From Exiguobacterium sp. FSL W8-0210 (GTDB lineage: Bacteria > Bacillota > Bacilli > Exiguobacteriales > Exiguobacteriaceae), in NCBI RefSeq assembly GCF_038006045.1, contig NZ_JBBOUK010000001.1, positions 155,001 to 219,000 of the forward strand: a stretch of DNA of 64,000 nt, given 5' to 3'. Position 1 is the first letter of the stretch, and each line of letters opens with the position of its first letter. The position numbers were made by a program, and so were the translations under genes. Positions 1 through 12,206 of the stretch are shown piece by piece. The notes under the pieces are model-generated. The model searched no databases, had not been told where the DNA came from, and saw nothing but the letters and a program-made list of their open reading frames with translations.

Positions 1-27
1 CACCATTTCCATTATAATTTCAATCCT

Positions 28-100
28 GGGGCCTTAGCTCAGCTGGGAGAGCGCCTGCCTTGCACGCAGGAGGTCAGCGGTTCGATCCCGCTAGGCTCCA
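28..100 (+). tRNA. tRNA-Ala (anticodon TGC), rRNA spacer copy
   Basis: The cloverleaf folds with acceptor arms GGGGCCT and AGGCTCC, anticodon TGC in an anticodon loop and a TTCGATC T-loop. It lies in the 16S-23S spacer just upstream of 23S. The 3' CCA is not encoded: the base after the discriminator A is T. The mature body is identical to the second tRNA-Ala at 3826, which does encode CCA. Confidence 0.95.
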
Positions 101-222
101 TTTGTCTTGTCCTTTGGATAAGGCACTCGCACCTTGAAAACTGAAGACATCAACAAGACATCAAACTTTTAATTAACCATGTCATTTAAGACGTGTGTTC
201 TTAGAATACCAACGCTAGATCA

Positions 223-3131
<2,909 letters not shown>

Positions 3132-3177
3132 GCAGATGCTTGTTGATGACTTCAGTTTTGAGGGCGCGAGCCCGATC

Positions 3178-3294
<117 letters not shown>

Positions 3295-3302
3295 ATATTT
3301 AT

Positions 3303-3377
3303 TCCGCAATAGCTCAGCGGTAGAGCAACCGGCTGTTAACCGGTAGGTCGTAGGTTCAAATCCTACTTGCGGAGCCA
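3303..3377 (+). tRNA. tRNA-Asn (GTT)
   Basis: Acceptor arms TCCGCAA and TTGCGGA pair fully; the anticodon is GTT; the 3' CCA is encoded. It is the first tRNA of the cluster after 5S and is probably co-transcribed with the rRNA operon. Confidence 0.96.
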
Positions 3378-3379
3378 AC

Positions 3380-3454
3380 GGCCCGTTGGTCAAGCGGTTA
3401 AGACACCGCCCTTTCACGGCGGTAACACGGGTTCGAATCCCGTACGGGTCACCA
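3380..3454 (+). tRNA. tRNA-Glu (TTC)
   Basis: Acceptor arms GGCCCGT and ACGGGTC; anticodon TTC in the loop CTTTCAC; 3' CCA encoded. Only two bases separate it from tRNA-Asn. Confidence 0.95.
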
Positions 3455-3467
3455 TTATACTTTTTGT

Positions 3468-3540
<73 letters not shown>

Positions 3541-3577
3541 CTGTTTTTTCTCAATTGTATAAGTTCCTAGACAAACT

Positions 3578-3661
3578 GGGGGGGTAGCGAAGTGGCTAAA
3601 CGCGGCGGACTGTAAATCCGCTCCCTCGGGTTCGGCGGTTCGAATCCGCCCCCCCCCACCA
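3578..3661 (+). tRNA. tRNA-Tyr (GTA)
   Basis: Class II tRNA of 84 nt with a long variable arm (CTCCCTCGGGTTCGGCGG region), anticodon GTA and encoded CCA. The acceptor stem consists of seven consecutive G-C pairs (seven G opposite seven C), which is unusually uniform. Confidence 0.94.
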
Positions 3662-3665
3662 TGTC

Positions 3666-3738
3666 GAGCCATTAGCTCAGTTGGTAGAGCATCTGACTTT
3701 TAATCAGAGGGTCGCAGGTTCGAATCCTGCATGGCTCA
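3666..3738 (+). tRNA. tRNA-Lys (TTT)
   Basis: Acceptor arms GAGCCAT and ATGGCTC, anticodon TTT in CTTTTAA, T-loop GGTTCGAATCC. CCA is not encoded. Confidence 0.95.
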
Positions 3739-3744
3739 TTTCTT

Positions 3745-3816
3745 GCGGAAGTAGTTCAGTGGTAGAATACGACCTTGCCAAGGTCGGGGTCGCGGGTTCG
3801 AATCCCGTCTTCCGCT
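3745..3816 (+). tRNA. tRNA-Gly (GCC)
   Basis: Acceptor arms GCGGAAG and CTTCCGC, anticodon GCC in TTGCCAA, discriminator T, no encoded CCA. Confidence 0.94.
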
Positions 3817-3825
3817 TTTTCTTTC

Positions 3826-3901
3826 GGGGCCTTAGCTCAGCTGGGAGAGCGCCTGCCTTGCACGCAGGAGGTCAGCGGTTCGATCCCGCTAGGCTCCACC
3901 A
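3826..3901 (+). tRNA. tRNA-Ala (TGC), cluster copy
   Basis: The mature body is identical to the spacer tRNA-Ala at 28-100, but this copy has an encoded 3' CCA. It is the last tRNA of the cluster and is followed by a terminator. Confidence 0.95.
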
Positions 3902-3914
3902 ATTTTATTTAAAG

Positions 3915-3950
3915 ATCTTAAGCGAGTTTCGTTCGTCTTAAGTTTTTTTT
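3915..3950 (+). terminator. terminator of the rRNA/tRNA operon
   Basis: Inverted repeat CTTAAG(CGA) at 3917 against (TCG)TCTTAAG ending 3942, followed by eight T. It lies 14 nt past the last tRNA. Confidence 0.75.
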
Positions 3951-3989
3951 ATATGAAATGCCAAGCATAACCAGAGTACGTACGCAAGA

Positions 3990-4019
3990 ACACCGTGATT
4001 CCCTTCACGGTGTTTTTTT
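3990..4019 (+). terminator. second terminator before rocF
   Basis: Perfect 9-bp stem ACACCGTGA / TCACGGTGT with a six-base loop and a run of seven T. It backs up the preceding terminator and isolates rocF from rRNA transcription. Confidence 0.85.
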
Positions 4020-4045
4020 GTATATTCATGCGTTTTTTTGTTGAG

Positions 4046-4075
4046 TTGAACCACTTGTTTGTTACCGCTTACAAT
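4046..4075 (+). promoter_or_regulatory. candidate SigA promoter of rocF
   Basis: TTGAAC (4046-4051), an 18-bp spacer and TACAAT (4070-4075), about 38 bp upstream of the start codon. Confidence 0.55.
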
Positions 4076-4112
4076 ATATGTAGAAGTGACTATGACATAG
4101 GGGGAATATCGT

Positions 4113-5021
4113 ATGAACATCGCGTATATCAGCGTACCGTACCGTTATGGACAAGGAAAGCCAGGCACTGAACACGGACCTGCTGCTGTCGAAAAAGCGG
4201 GTCTACTCGCGACACTCGAAGCACGGGGACAAGAAGCAGTACGCTACGGGGAAGCGGCTGTTTTATCCGAGGATGCGGCCCGAGAAGAAGATCCGAAGCT
4301 GAAACGTCTTGAAGGCGTCGTCCATACGACGAATGACTTGCATCTAATTGTACATGATGCGTTATCGGAGCAACGTTTTCCGTTATTAGTCGGTGGTGAT
4401 CACAGCATGGCGATCGGAACGATTGCAGGGTTACGTCAGACTGTACCACGTCTTGGAGTCATCTGGTTCGATGCACACGGTGATTTGAATACACCGGAAA
4501 CATCACCGTCTGGTAACATCCACGGTATGCCGCTCGCTGTAGCCCTTGGGGAAGGACATCAGCGTTTAACCGAAGTCGGAGGAACCGATATCAAGTTGCA
4601 ACCGGAACATCTCGTCTTCATCGGATTACGTGACGTTGATCCAGGAGAACAAGAGCTGATTGATCGTCTTGGTATTCGTGTCTATGATATGGAAGCAATC
4701 CGAACTCGGGGAATGGACGCGATCATGGAAGAAGCGATTGCCTATTTGAAGGAAACGACGGATGCGTTCTATCTTAGCTTTGATATGGATGGTCTCGATC
4801 CATCACTCGTCGTCGGTACAGGAACACGTGTCGCTGACGGTATTTTCTTAGACGATGCGAAGACAGTGCTCAAGCATTGCGCAACGGCAGAAGATTTCAT
4901 TGCAGCTGAATTCGTTGAAGTGAATCCGTTGCTTGAAGAAGGAAACGGAACAGCAGAACTTGCGAATGAACTGATCGGAGATCTACTTTTGGCAATGGAA
5001 ACACATCGCTTAGTAAAATAA
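4113..5021 (+). CDS. rocF: arginase
   Basis: Hydrolyses L-arginine to ornithine and urea in the cytoplasm, feeding arginine catabolism. The 302-residue protein has the usual ureohydrolase length and all manganese-ligand motifs: GGDHS (about 94-98), a DAHGD motif (120-124) followed by an NxxxS/GNIHGMP stretch, and SFDMDGLDP (222-230), with Glu in the later EVNP segment. The start is ATG after an AGGGGGAA ribosome site at good distance. It stands alone between two terminators with its own candidate promoter. In Bacillus, rocF belongs to a roc operon, so its single-gene arrangement here differs. Agmatinase is the main alternative, but the LNTPETSPSGN segment is arginase-like. Confidence 0.93.
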   Translation: MNIAYISVPYRYGQGKPGTEHGPAAVEKAGLLATLEARGQEAVRYGEAAVLSEDAAREEDPKLKRLEGVVHTTNDLHLIVHDALSEQRFPLLVGGDHSMAIGTIAGLRQTVPRLGVIWFDAHGDLNTPETSPSGNIHGMPLAVALGEGHQRLTEVGGTDIKLQPEHLVFIGLRDVDPGEQELIDRLGIRVYDMEAIRTRGMDAIMEEAIAYLKETTDAFYLSFDMDGLDPSLVVGTGTRVADGIFLDDAKTVLKHCATAEDFIAAEFVEVNPLLEEGNGTAELANELIGDLLLAMETHRLVK

Positions 5022-5028
5022 TGGATAG

Positions 5029-5065
5029 AACTTGAACTCTTTTCATCGGGGTTCAAGTTTTTTTT
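5029..5065 (+). terminator. rocF terminator
   Basis: Stem AACTTGAAC / GTTCAAGTT with a 13-nt loop, followed by a T run. Confidence 0.85.
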
Positions 5066-5084
5066 GTTACAATTTAAAAGGAGA

Positions 5085-5110
5085 TGAAACATTTATCGGT
5101 CGACTTCGTA
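5085..5110 (+). promoter_or_regulatory. SigW-type promoter of sigW
   Basis: TGAAAC (5085-5090), 16 bp, CGTA (5107-5110): an exact match to the ECF SigW consensus of Bacilli, 37 bp before the sigW start. It implies autoregulation. Confidence 0.85.
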
Positions 5111-5146
5111 TAAGAGATTGACCGCATAGAGCGGGGGGTATTCAAA

Positions 5147-5710
5147 GTGGAAGAAACGACACTACGCTTAATTGAGCGAGTGAAGCAGGGAGACCGTGAT
5201 GCATTCGCGGCACTTGTTGATCTATATAAGGAAGGTGCCTTTCTTGTGGCTTTCCGCGTCTTGCGCGATCGAATGGAAGCGGAGGATGCGACACAGGAAG
5301 CCTTCATCCGTGTATTTACGAAGATTGATTCGTATAATGCACAATGGAAGTTCCGGACTTGGTTGTACCGAATCGTCACGAACGTATCGATTGACCGATT
5401 ACGGAAAAAGAAACCTGACTATTCTCTTGATGCTGAGATGTCAGGTACTGAAGGACTGACATTGTATTCACAACTCGAGAGCAAGGACACCTTGCCGGAG
5501 GACCAAGTGGTCGATAACGAGCAACGAAACGAAGTTGGGGACGCGATTGCAGCTTTACCAGAAAAATACCGTGTCCCACTCGTCCTGAAATATGTAGAAG
5601 ATCTTTCGCTAAAGGAAATCAGTGAAATGATCGAATTACCTGTCGCTACTGTCAAAACTAGAATTCATCGTGGACGAGAAGCGCTGAAGAAGCATTTTGC
5701 TAAACGATGA
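5147..5710 (+). CDS. sigW: RNA polymerase ECF sigma factor SigW
   Basis: ECF sigma factor that directs genes answering envelope stress such as detergents and wall-active peptides. The 187-residue protein has region 2 near residues 12-80 (core-binding and -10 recognition, with the DATQEAFIRVF segment) and region 4 near 125-180 with the helix-turn-helix LSLKEISEMIELPVATVKTR. The start is GTG behind GGGGGG. The gene sits directly behind a SigW consensus promoter and upstream of its anti-sigma factor, the conserved sigW-rsiW pair. SigV or another ECF paralogue is possible, but the promoter and the cdaA-cdaR-glmMS neighbourhood match Bacillus sigW. Confidence 0.92.
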   Translation: MEETTLRLIERVKQGDRDAFAALVDLYKEGAFLVAFRVLRDRMEAEDATQEAFIRVFTKIDSYNAQWKFRTWLYRIVTNVSIDRLRKKKPDYSLDAEMSGTEGLTLYSQLESKDTLPEDQVVDNEQRNEVGDAIAALPEKYRVPLVLKYVEDLSLKEISEMIELPVATVKTRIHRGREALKKHFAKR

Positions 5711-5726
5711 GAAGGAGGAACTCACC

Positions 5727-6347
5727 ATGTCACGAGAGCATGTACATGAACGGATCCAGGATTATTTAGACCAAAACCAACCACCTGAGGAATTCGAGCG
5801 ATTAGAAGCAGAGTTACGAGAAGTAGACGCGATGGACGAGTTCGAAGAGTATCGGCTCCTTGATGCTCGACTGCGTCAACTTCCAGCGCCTAAATTATCG
5901 GCAGATTTTACATCCCGCGTGCTGGCACAATTGCCTGAACAGGTGGAGACGCCAAGCGCTGCTTTGCTACACCAACCGCAACCGTCTCGTTTTGGAGGTA
6001 AGATGAAGCAGTACCCATTGCTCGCGGCAGCGGCTGTTTTCTTACTCTTGTCGGTCGGTAGCCTAGGTGGTTATATGGCACAAGAAGAACATGACTTATC
6101 CTATACGAATGCACCAGGTATCGTCGCTCAAAATGGCGAGGTCGTCGTCCCGAAAGGCGTCACGGTCGATCAAGATCTATATGTCGAAGGTGGGAACGTC
6201 CGAATCGAAGGGAAAGTCAATGGCGATGTCATGACCGTTGACGGGAAAGCTTACACGGCGAGTGCTGGTAGCGTGACCGGAGAAATCAAGGAAATTGATC
6301 AATTATTCGAACGCGTTTGGTACGGAATCAAGCGTCTATTTCAATAA
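5727..6347 (+). CDS. rsiW: anti-sigma factor RsiW
   Basis: Single-pass membrane anti-sigma factor that holds SigW until cleaved by regulated proteolysis. About residues 1-85 form the cytoplasmic part, a hydrophobic segment follows near 95-115 (YPLLAAAAVFLLLSVGSLGG), and the extracytoplasmic part has repeated GDV/GKV turns and ends with the conserved EIDQLFERVWYGIK segment seen in Bacillus RsiW. ATG at 5727 is chosen over an in-frame TTG at 5697 because AGGAGG lies 9 nt ahead, just past the sigW stop. The predicted protein contains no cysteine, so the HxxxCxxC zinc-binding anti-sigma motif of RsiW relatives is absent. Confidence 0.88.
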   Translation: MSREHVHERIQDYLDQNQPPEEFERLEAELREVDAMDEFEEYRLLDARLRQLPAPKLSADFTSRVLAQLPEQVETPSAALLHQPQPSRFGGKMKQYPLLAAAAVFLLLSVGSLGGYMAQEEHDLSYTNAPGIVAQNGEVVVPKGVTVDQDLYVEGGNVRIEGKVNGDVMTVDGKAYTASAGSVTGEIKEIDQLFERVWYGIKRLFQ

Positions 6348-6353
6348 TCAGCT

Positions 6354-6378
6354 GGGACGAGTCGAACTCGTCCCTTTG
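6354..6378 (+). terminator. weak hairpin after rsiW
   Basis: Perfect 8-bp stem GGGACGAG / CTCGTCCC with loop TCGAA, followed only by TTTGTG. It may be partial, letting some SigW-driven transcription into cdaA. A TATAAT at 6382 could be a -10 for cdaA but lacks a clear -35. Confidence 0.5.
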
Positions 6379-6426
6379 TGCTATAATGGAAACTGTTTAA
6401 ATCAGATGAGTTAGGGGGCACGGTTG

Positions 6427-7287
6427 GTGAATTACTTCAGCTGGCAACCACTTCAATTTCAATTGTTGAAACTGGGAGAAAACGTACATTGGTACGATTA
6501 TATTAATGACGTGATTGATATTGCGGTCGTGACTTTCGTCATTTACCGTCTCATGATCATTGTCAAAGGAACAAAAGCAGTCCAGCTCATTAAAGGGATC
6601 TCGGTCATTTTGATCAGTTGGTTCTTGAGTGGCTTTTTTGGACTCAAAACATTGCAATTCTTATTGAATCAAATCATCACCTACGGGTTACTGGGGATTA
6701 TCATCATCTTCCAACCCGAACTAAGGCGTGGACTGGAACACTTAGGACGAACGAGTAAATTCTTCTCACGTAGTGCCATCAGTGATGAAGATGAACAAGT
6801 TCGAATCGTCGATGCACTCGTATCGTCTGCCCAGTACATGTCAAAACGTCGTATCGGAGCACTCGTGACGATTGAACGCGAGACAGGACTAAGTGAATAC
6901 GTGGAGACGGGCATTCCGCTCGGTTCACAAATCACGAGTCAGTTGCTGATCAACTTGTTCATTCCGAATACACCCTTACATGATGGTGCCGTCATCGTCC
7001 AGCAAGGCAAGTTAGCAGCAGCCGCTTGTTACTTACCGCTGTCTGAGAGTGCACATATCTCAAAAGAGCTTGGAACACGTCACCGTGCTGCCATCGGTGT
7101 CAGTGAGGTGACGGATAGCGTCACGCTCGTCGTCTCGGAAGAAACGGGTGGTGTCTCACTCGCTATCAATGGACGTCTGTACCGGGAACTCGACGAAGAA
7201 TCATTACGGACAAAGTTACTTGAGTCGATCGTCAAGGCCGAACCGACGAATACTTCCTTCTTGAACTGGATGGGGGCGAAAAAATAA
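6427..7287 (+). CDS. cdaA: diadenylate cyclase CdaA
   Basis: Makes cyclic di-AMP from two ATP. Three membrane helices occupy roughly residues 30-95; the cytoplasmic DAC (DisA_N) domain covers about 100-270 with the catalytic DGA (near 187) and RHR (near 219-221) motifs. GTG at 6427 is preferred because AGGGGG lies 8 nt ahead; an in-frame TTG at 6424 is the alternative and lies only 5 nt from it. The gene order cdaA-cdaR-glmM-glmS is the conserved Bacillota operon in which CdaR and GlmM modulate the cyclase. The stop overlaps the cdaR start (TAATG). Confidence 0.95.
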   Translation: MNYFSWQPLQFQLLKLGENVHWYDYINDVIDIAVVTFVIYRLMIIVKGTKAVQLIKGISVILISWFLSGFFGLKTLQFLLNQIITYGLLGIIIIFQPELRRGLEHLGRTSKFFSRSAISDEDEQVRIVDALVSSAQYMSKRRIGALVTIERETGLSEYVETGIPLGSQITSQLLINLFIPNTPLHDGAVIVQQGKLAAAACYLPLSESAHISKELGTRHRAAIGVSEVTDSVTLVVSEETGGVSLAINGRLYRELDEESLRTKLLESIVKAEPTNTSFLNWMGAKK

Positions 7288-8573
7288 TGTTCGAAAAGTG
7301 GTTCAATGAACGCTGGTTTTTACGCATCGTTGCCGTCGCCTTAGCCGTCATGTTGTATTTGATGGTCGCAGGTTCGAATACGACGGGAAAAAGTGATGCT
7401 GCTAGTCTATTACCGATCGCAGGACAAGGTTCGACGAAATTTGACGTGCCGGTCACGGTCCAGTATGATGAATCGCAGTGGGTCGCCTATAATATTCCAG
7501 ATAGTATGGAAGTGACCGTCAAAGGTCCGTCGAGTAGCTTGACGATGCTCCGGCTCGTCCAAGATTTTGGATTATCGATTGATTTGAAAGGACTCGACCC
7601 TGGCTATCATCGTGTCCGTGTCACAGCAACTGGCTTCGGAAAAGATGTCGAGGTGACACCAAAACAGGAGACGATCGAAGTTTTCCTCGATAAGAAGATT
7701 ACAAAGGAAGTACCGGTACAAGTCGCCTTACTCAATAAAAATAAAATCGCTGAAGGATATGTCGCTGGGGAAGCGCAGCCGAACCAACAAACTGTTGAAG
7801 TCACGGGAGGCGCAGAGAAGTTACAGGCGATTTCAGCGATCCAAGTACCGATCGATGTGACCGATCGGGCAGAGACGTTCAAAGAGACGTTCAATGCTAA
7901 AGCGACTGATACGAACGGGAATACGATCAATGCATCTTATCAACCGGAACAATTAGAAATCACAGTACCGATCTATAAGGAAAGTAAGACGGTACCGATT
8001 AATGTGAAGACAAAAGACAACGTCAAAAAGGGGTATACCGTCGTCAAGATTGTTCCTGTCACGACGGAAGCTCGTCTATATGGAACAAAAGAGGAATTAG
8101 AGCGCATCGGTTCCGTCGATACGGAAGCGGTCTCGCTCAAAGGATTGACGAAGACGACGGAAAAAACCGTCAAACTCGTCGAACCGGAAAACGCGACGGC
8201 GATGGATCCGACACAGGTCACCGTCAATATCGTCGTCGAAAAAGAAAATGCCAATTCGACGACAGAAACCGTCGAGGATCGAGCGGAGAAAACGATTCCG
8301 GGTGTGACGGTCACGTTGAATGGATTCGATGAATCAAAGTATACGATTGATTATAATCAAACGATTGATGTCGTCGTCCGTGGGAAAGAATCTGATTTAG
8401 CATCGATTGATGCGACGGATATCAAAGCGGTCATCGACGTGACAGGATTAAAAGAAGGAACGCATGGATTGCCGATCTCGTATCAGACATCAAAAGCCTT
8501 TGATGTCCTGCGTCCGGATAATATGGATGTCACATTAAAAGCGATTCCCCTGACATCGATTCCGACCAATTAA
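7287..8573 (+). CDS. cdaR: CdaA regulatory protein CdaR (YbbR domains)
   Basis: Membrane-anchored regulator of CdaA. One N-terminal transmembrane segment (about residues 10-30, RIVAVALAVMLYLMVAG) is followed by an extracytoplasmic region of about 390 residues made of repeated YbbR-like beta modules with recurring V(P)V.V and G(Y) patterns, ending in a Thr/Pro-rich tail. The start overlaps the cdaA stop by one base. The 428-residue length fits three to four YbbR repeats. Translational coupling supports the partnership with CdaA. Confidence 0.92.
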   Translation: MFEKWFNERWFLRIVAVALAVMLYLMVAGSNTTGKSDAASLLPIAGQGSTKFDVPVTVQYDESQWVAYNIPDSMEVTVKGPSSSLTMLRLVQDFGLSIDLKGLDPGYHRVRVTATGFGKDVEVTPKQETIEVFLDKKITKEVPVQVALLNKNKIAEGYVAGEAQPNQQTVEVTGGAEKLQAISAIQVPIDVTDRAETFKETFNAKATDTNGNTINASYQPEQLEITVPIYKESKTVPINVKTKDNVKKGYTVVKIVPVTTEARLYGTKEELERIGSVDTEAVSLKGLTKTTEKTVKLVEPENATAMDPTQVTVNIVVEKENANSTTETVEDRAEKTIPGVTVTLNGFDESKYTIDYNQTIDVVVRGKESDLASIDATDIKAVIDVTGLKEGTHGLPISYQTSKAFDVLRPDNMDVTLKAIPLTSIPTN

Positions 8574-8602
8574 AACAAATTAGTGAAATGAGGAAATAAC
8601 AC

Positions 8603-9958
8603 ATGGGTAAGTATTTTGGAACTGACGGCGTACGCGGCGTCGCAAACGTAGAATTGACACCGGAACTAGCATATCGCCTCGGTCGAACAGGTGGTTACGT
8701 GTTGACGAAACACGAAAGCACACGACCAAAAGTCTTGATTGGACGCGATACACGTGTTTCTGGTCAAATGCTTGAGAACGCACTCATCGCTGGTCTTTTA
8801 TCAATCGGTGCAGAAGTCATGCGTCTTGGTGTCATCTCGACACCGGGTGTCGCGTACCTGACAAAAACGATGGATGCGACAGCCGGAGTCATGATCTCTG
8901 CATCGCACAATCCAGTTGAAGATAACGGGATCAAGTTCTTCGGTTCAGACGGCTTTAAGCTCGATGACGCAACAGAACTTGAAATTGAAGCATTGCTCGA
9001 CGAAGCAGAAGATACATTGCCACGTCCAGCCGGAAAAGAACTCGGCTTCGTTCATGATTACTATGAAGGGGCTCAGAAATATCTCCACATGCTTCGTCAG
9101 ACATCGGATGAAGATTTCTCAGGCATCCATGTCGCGATCGACGGCGCACACGGGGCGACGTCAAGCCTCGCACCACGTCTATTCGGTGACTTGGAAGCGG
9201 AAGTATCGACGATCGGTACAACTCCGAACGGACTCAACATCAATGATGGTGTTGGTTCGACACACCCTGAACATCTTGCTGCCTTCGTTAAGGAAAAAGG
9301 CGCAGATGTTGGTTTATCGTTTGATGGAGACGGCGACCGCTTGATCGCAGTCGATGAGAACGGCGATATCGTGGATGGCGATAAAATCATGTTCATCTGC
9401 GGGAAATACTTGAACGAACTCGGTCGTCTGAAAGACAACACGATCGTTGCGACGGTCATGAGTAACCTCGGTTTCCATAAAACCGTCGAAGAAAACGGGA
9501 TGACGGCGCTTCAAACAGCGGTCGGTGACCGTTATGTCGTCGAAGAGATGCGTAAGAACGACTATACACTCGGTGGCGAACAGTCTGGTCATATCATCTT
9601 CATGGATTACTCAACGACAGGGGACGGCATGTTGTCGGGCGTCCAGTTGTTGCAAATCATGAAAGCGACAGGGAAGAAGTTATCGGAACTCGCAGCTGAG
9701 ATGCCGATCTTCCCACAACGTCTCGTAAACATCCGTGTTTCAGACAAAAATGGCGCAATGAGCGGTCCTGCCGTGCAAGCGATCATTGCTGAAGTCGAAG
9801 CAGAGATGGCGGGGAACGGACGGATCCTCGTTCGTGCGTCAGGAACAGAACCACTCGTTCGTGTCATGGCAGAAGCTCCGACACAAGAAGCATGTGATGC
9901 ATACGTCGAACGGATCGCGAACGTCGTTCGTGAGAACTACGCGTTACAAGAAAACTAA
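8603..9958 (+). CDS. glmM: phosphoglucosamine mutase GlmM
   Basis: Interconverts glucosamine-6-phosphate and glucosamine-1-phosphate for UDP-GlcNAc and peptidoglycan synthesis. The 451-residue alpha-D-phosphohexomutase has the phosphoserine loop SASHNP (Ser about 101), the Mg-binding DGDGDR loop (about 240-245) and the C-terminal phosphate loop RASGTEP. The N-terminus [12 protein letters not shown] is diagnostic for GlmM. ATG follows a GAGGAA ribosome site. It forms one unit with cdaA and cdaR and is separated from glmS by a terminator and the glmS ribozyme. Confidence 0.97.
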   Translation: MGKYFGTDGVRGVANVELTPELAYRLGRTGGYVLTKHESTRPKVLIGRDTRVSGQMLENALIAGLLSIGAEVMRLGVISTPGVAYLTKTMDATAGVMISASHNPVEDNGIKFFGSDGFKLDDATELEIEALLDEAEDTLPRPAGKELGFVHDYYEGAQKYLHMLRQTSDEDFSGIHVAIDGAHGATSSLAPRLFGDLEAEVSTIGTTPNGLNINDGVGSTHPEHLAAFVKEKGADVGLSFDGDGDRLIAVDENGDIVDGDKIMFICGKYLNELGRLKDNTIVATVMSNLGFHKTVEENGMTALQTAVGDRYVVEEMRKNDYTLGGEQSGHIIFMDYSTTGDGMLSGVQLLQIMKATGKKLSELAAEMPIFPQRLVNIRVSDKNGAMSGPAVQAIIAEVEAEMAGNGRILVRASGTEPLVRVMAEAPTQEACDAYVERIANVVRENYALQEN

Positions 9959-9965
9959 GTAGCCC

Positions 9966-9997
9966 GAAGCAGAGCGATTGCTCTGCTTCTTTTTTTA
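9966..9997 (+). terminator. glmM terminator
   Basis: Perfect 10-bp stem GAAGCAGAGC / GCTCTGCTTC with a GATT loop, then a T run. Confidence 0.92.
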
Positions 9998-10097
9998 CAA
10001 TTATTTTAGAAAAACAGATTGAGATTTTTACAAAATATAGGGATTATACGTATTGATTAGAAAAATATCGGGAATAGTTACAAATACGTTACCTTTC

Positions 10098-10126
10098 TTG
10101 CTTTTTCAGATTAAAGTTCGTATGAT
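10098..10126 (+). promoter_or_regulatory. candidate glmS promoter
   Basis: TTGCTT (10098-10103), 17 bp, TATGAT (10121-10126), upstream of the ribozyme so that the transcript would include it. Confidence 0.55.
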
Positions 10127-10162
10127 GGTGAAGTCGGACAGAAACGGGGTCAGACGGAAACA

Positions 10163-10345
10163 AGAAGCGCCAGGGCTTTCTTCATAGGATGAAAGCTGAC
10201 GAGGTGGAGGTTTATCGAATCATTCGGCGGATGCCTCCCGGTACCAGATCCATACCGTAAATCGTTCTGAAATCGTTCAAGTGATTGGACGGACAAACAG
10301 ACCGATCGGGATCCTCTCAACAAGAGCCGTTTCCTCTTTAGGGAA
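10163..10345 (+). ncRNA. glmS ribozyme-riboswitch
   Basis: Self-cleaving RNA activated by glucosamine-6-phosphate in the glmS 5' leader. The signature blocks are all present: AGCGCC near 10166-10171 (cleavage just 5' of its GCGCC), GACGAGGTGGAGGTTTATCG (10198 on), TTCGGCGGATGCCTCCCGG (about 10223-10242), and P3/P4 arms reaching CCTCTTTAGGG. It ends just before the glmS ribosome site. High GlcN6P should cut the mRNA and lower GlmS synthesis. Confidence 0.93.
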
Positions 10346-10370
10346 ATACTTGTAAATGGAGAGATGTAAC

Positions 10371-12167
10371 ATGTGCGGAATCGTAGGTATGATCGGACAG
10401 GTCAACACGAAGGAAATTTTATTAAAAGGTCTCGAGAAGCTCGAGTACCGCGGCTATGACTCGGCAGGTCTTGCGTTCGTCAACGACGGCGTCCAAGTCC
10501 ACAAAGAAGTAGGCCGGATTGCTGCGCTACGCGAAGTCGTTCCTGCAGATGCAGACGGCACAGTCGGAATCGGACACACACGCTGGGCGACACACGGTGT
10601 CCCAAGCGTACCAAACGCGCACCCGCACCAAAGTGCGTCAACACGTTTCACACTCGTGCACAACGGTGTCATCGAGAACGATGAGCAGTTGAAAGCAGAA
10701 TTGAATGTCGATCTCCTCAGCGACACGGATACAGAAGTCATCGTTCAGATGATCGAAAAGAACTTCAACGAGACAGGTGACGTCGCGGAAGCATTCCGTC
10801 AAACACTCCGTGTCTTGCACGGTTCGTATGCCCTCGCATTGATCGATGCTGAAAATCCAGACGTTTTGTACATTGCGAAAAACAAATCACCACTTCTCGT
10901 TGGTCTCGGTGACGGTACGTTCAACGTCGTCGCATCAGACGCAATGGCAATGTTACAAGTAACGGATCAATTCATCGAGTTGCATGATGGCGAGATGATC
11001 ATCTTGACGCGTGATAGCGTCACGATCCAAGATCTCGATGGGAACGTTCAAGAGCGTGAAGCATACACGGCTGAAATCGATGCATCAGACATCGAAAAAG
11101 GAACGTACGCGCACTACATGCTCAAAGAGATGGATGAGCAACCAGCGGTCATCCGTAACATCGTTCAAAAATATCAAAACGAAGCAGGCGACATCACACT
11201 CGACCAATCGGTCCGTGATCTCGTACTCGGTCGTGACCGTGTCTATATCATTGGTTGCGGAACAAGCTACCATGCTGGTTTGATCGGGAAACAGTTGATC
11301 GAACAAATCGCAGGCATCCCGACAGAAGTGCACATCTCTTCTGAGTTCGGATACAACATGCCATTATTGACAGAGAAACCGCTCTTCCTCTTCCTTTCAC
11401 AATCAGGTGAAACAGCGGATAGCCGTGCCGTTCTCGTCGAAGCGAAGAAACTTGGTCACCCGGCACTGACGATCACGAACGTTCCAGGATCAACATTGTC
11501 ACGTGAAGCGAACGCAACATTGTTGCTCCACGCGGGTCCAGAAATCGCCGTTGCTTCAACAAAAGCGTATACAGCTCAAATCGCTGTCCTTGCTGTCCTT
11601 GCGTTTGACCTTGCTCAAGCGAAAGGGGTTGCCGTCAACTTCGATCTCATGAAGGAACTCGGTAAAATCTCAAGTGCGATGGAATCGGTCATGTCTCAAA
11701 AGGATCGTTTCCAAGAAATCGCGACAGAATACTTGTCTGAGTCACGTAACGCGTTCTTCATCGGTCGTGGACAAGATGCATACGTCGGGATGGAAGGTGC
11801 ATTGAAACTCAAAGAGATCTCGTATATCCAAGCAGAAGGATACGCGGGTGGAGAGCTCAAGCACGGTCCGATCGCTTTGATCGAAGACAACACACCGGTC
11901 ATCGCGCTCGTGACACAACCACATGTTCACCTCAACAACCGTGGGAACGTCAAGGAAGTCGTCGCACGTGGTGCAAACGCGTGTGTCATCGCAGCAGAAG
12001 GTCTTGAATTGCCGACGGATGCATTCGTCATCCCAGCAGTCGAGCCACTCTTGTCACCGCTCTTGTCTGTCTTGCCACTTCAATTGATTTCATACTACGC
12101 GGCACTCGGTCGCGACTGTGACGTCGATAAGCCACGTAACTTGGCGAAGTCAGTAACGGTTGAATAA
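10371..12167 (+). CDS. glmS: glutamine-fructose-6-phosphate aminotransferase (isomerizing)
   Basis: Makes glucosamine-6-phosphate from fructose-6-phosphate and glutamine, the entry to amino-sugar and wall precursor synthesis. ATG at 10371 is chosen because Cys must be residue 2 (MCGIVGM) to become the N-terminal nucleophile of the glutaminase domain (about 1-240), and GGAGAG precedes it; an in-frame ATG at 10356 would mask the Cys. Two SIS sugar-isomerase domains follow (about 285-425 and 455-590) with GCGTSYHA and SQSGETADS. The C-terminus ends [11 protein letters not shown], the conserved segment whose DNA serves as the TnsD recognition site of Tn7 elements. Control is by the upstream ribozyme. 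Confidence 0.97.
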   Translation: MCGIVGMIGQVNTKEILLKGLEKLEYRGYDSAGLAFVNDGVQVHKEVGRIAALREVVPADADGTVGIGHTRWATHGVPSVPNAHPHQSASTRFTLVHNGVIENDEQLKAELNVDLLSDTDTEVIVQMIEKNFNETGDVAEAFRQTLRVLHGSYALALIDAENPDVLYIAKNKSPLLVGLGDGTFNVVASDAMAMLQVTDQFIELHDGEMIILTRDSVTIQDLDGNVQEREAYTAEIDASDIEKGTYAHYMLKEMDEQPAVIRNIVQKYQNEAGDITLDQSVRDLVLGRDRVYIIGCGTSYHAGLIGKQLIEQIAGIPTEVHISSEFGYNMPLLTEKPLFLFLSQSGETADSRAVLVEAKKLGHPALTITNVPGSTLSREANATLLLHAGPEIAVASTKAYTAQIAVLAVLAFDLAQAKGVAVNFDLMKELGKISSAMESVMSQKDRFQEIATEYLSESRNAFFIGRGQDAYVGMEGALKLKEISYIQAEGYAGGELKHGPIALIEDNTPVIALVTQPHVHLNNRGNVKEVVARGANACVIAAEGLELPTDAFVIPAVEPLLSPLLSVLPLQLISYYAALGRDCDVDKPRNLAKSVTVE

Positions 12168-12206
12168 AATTTTTAAATGTATGTAAGGAAAGTGTAGATT
12201 TTAAAT

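Noticed and set aside
6382..6387. TATAAT as the -10 of a cdaA promoter
   Set aside because: No acceptable -35 at 16-18 bp and no extended -10; left as a remark only.
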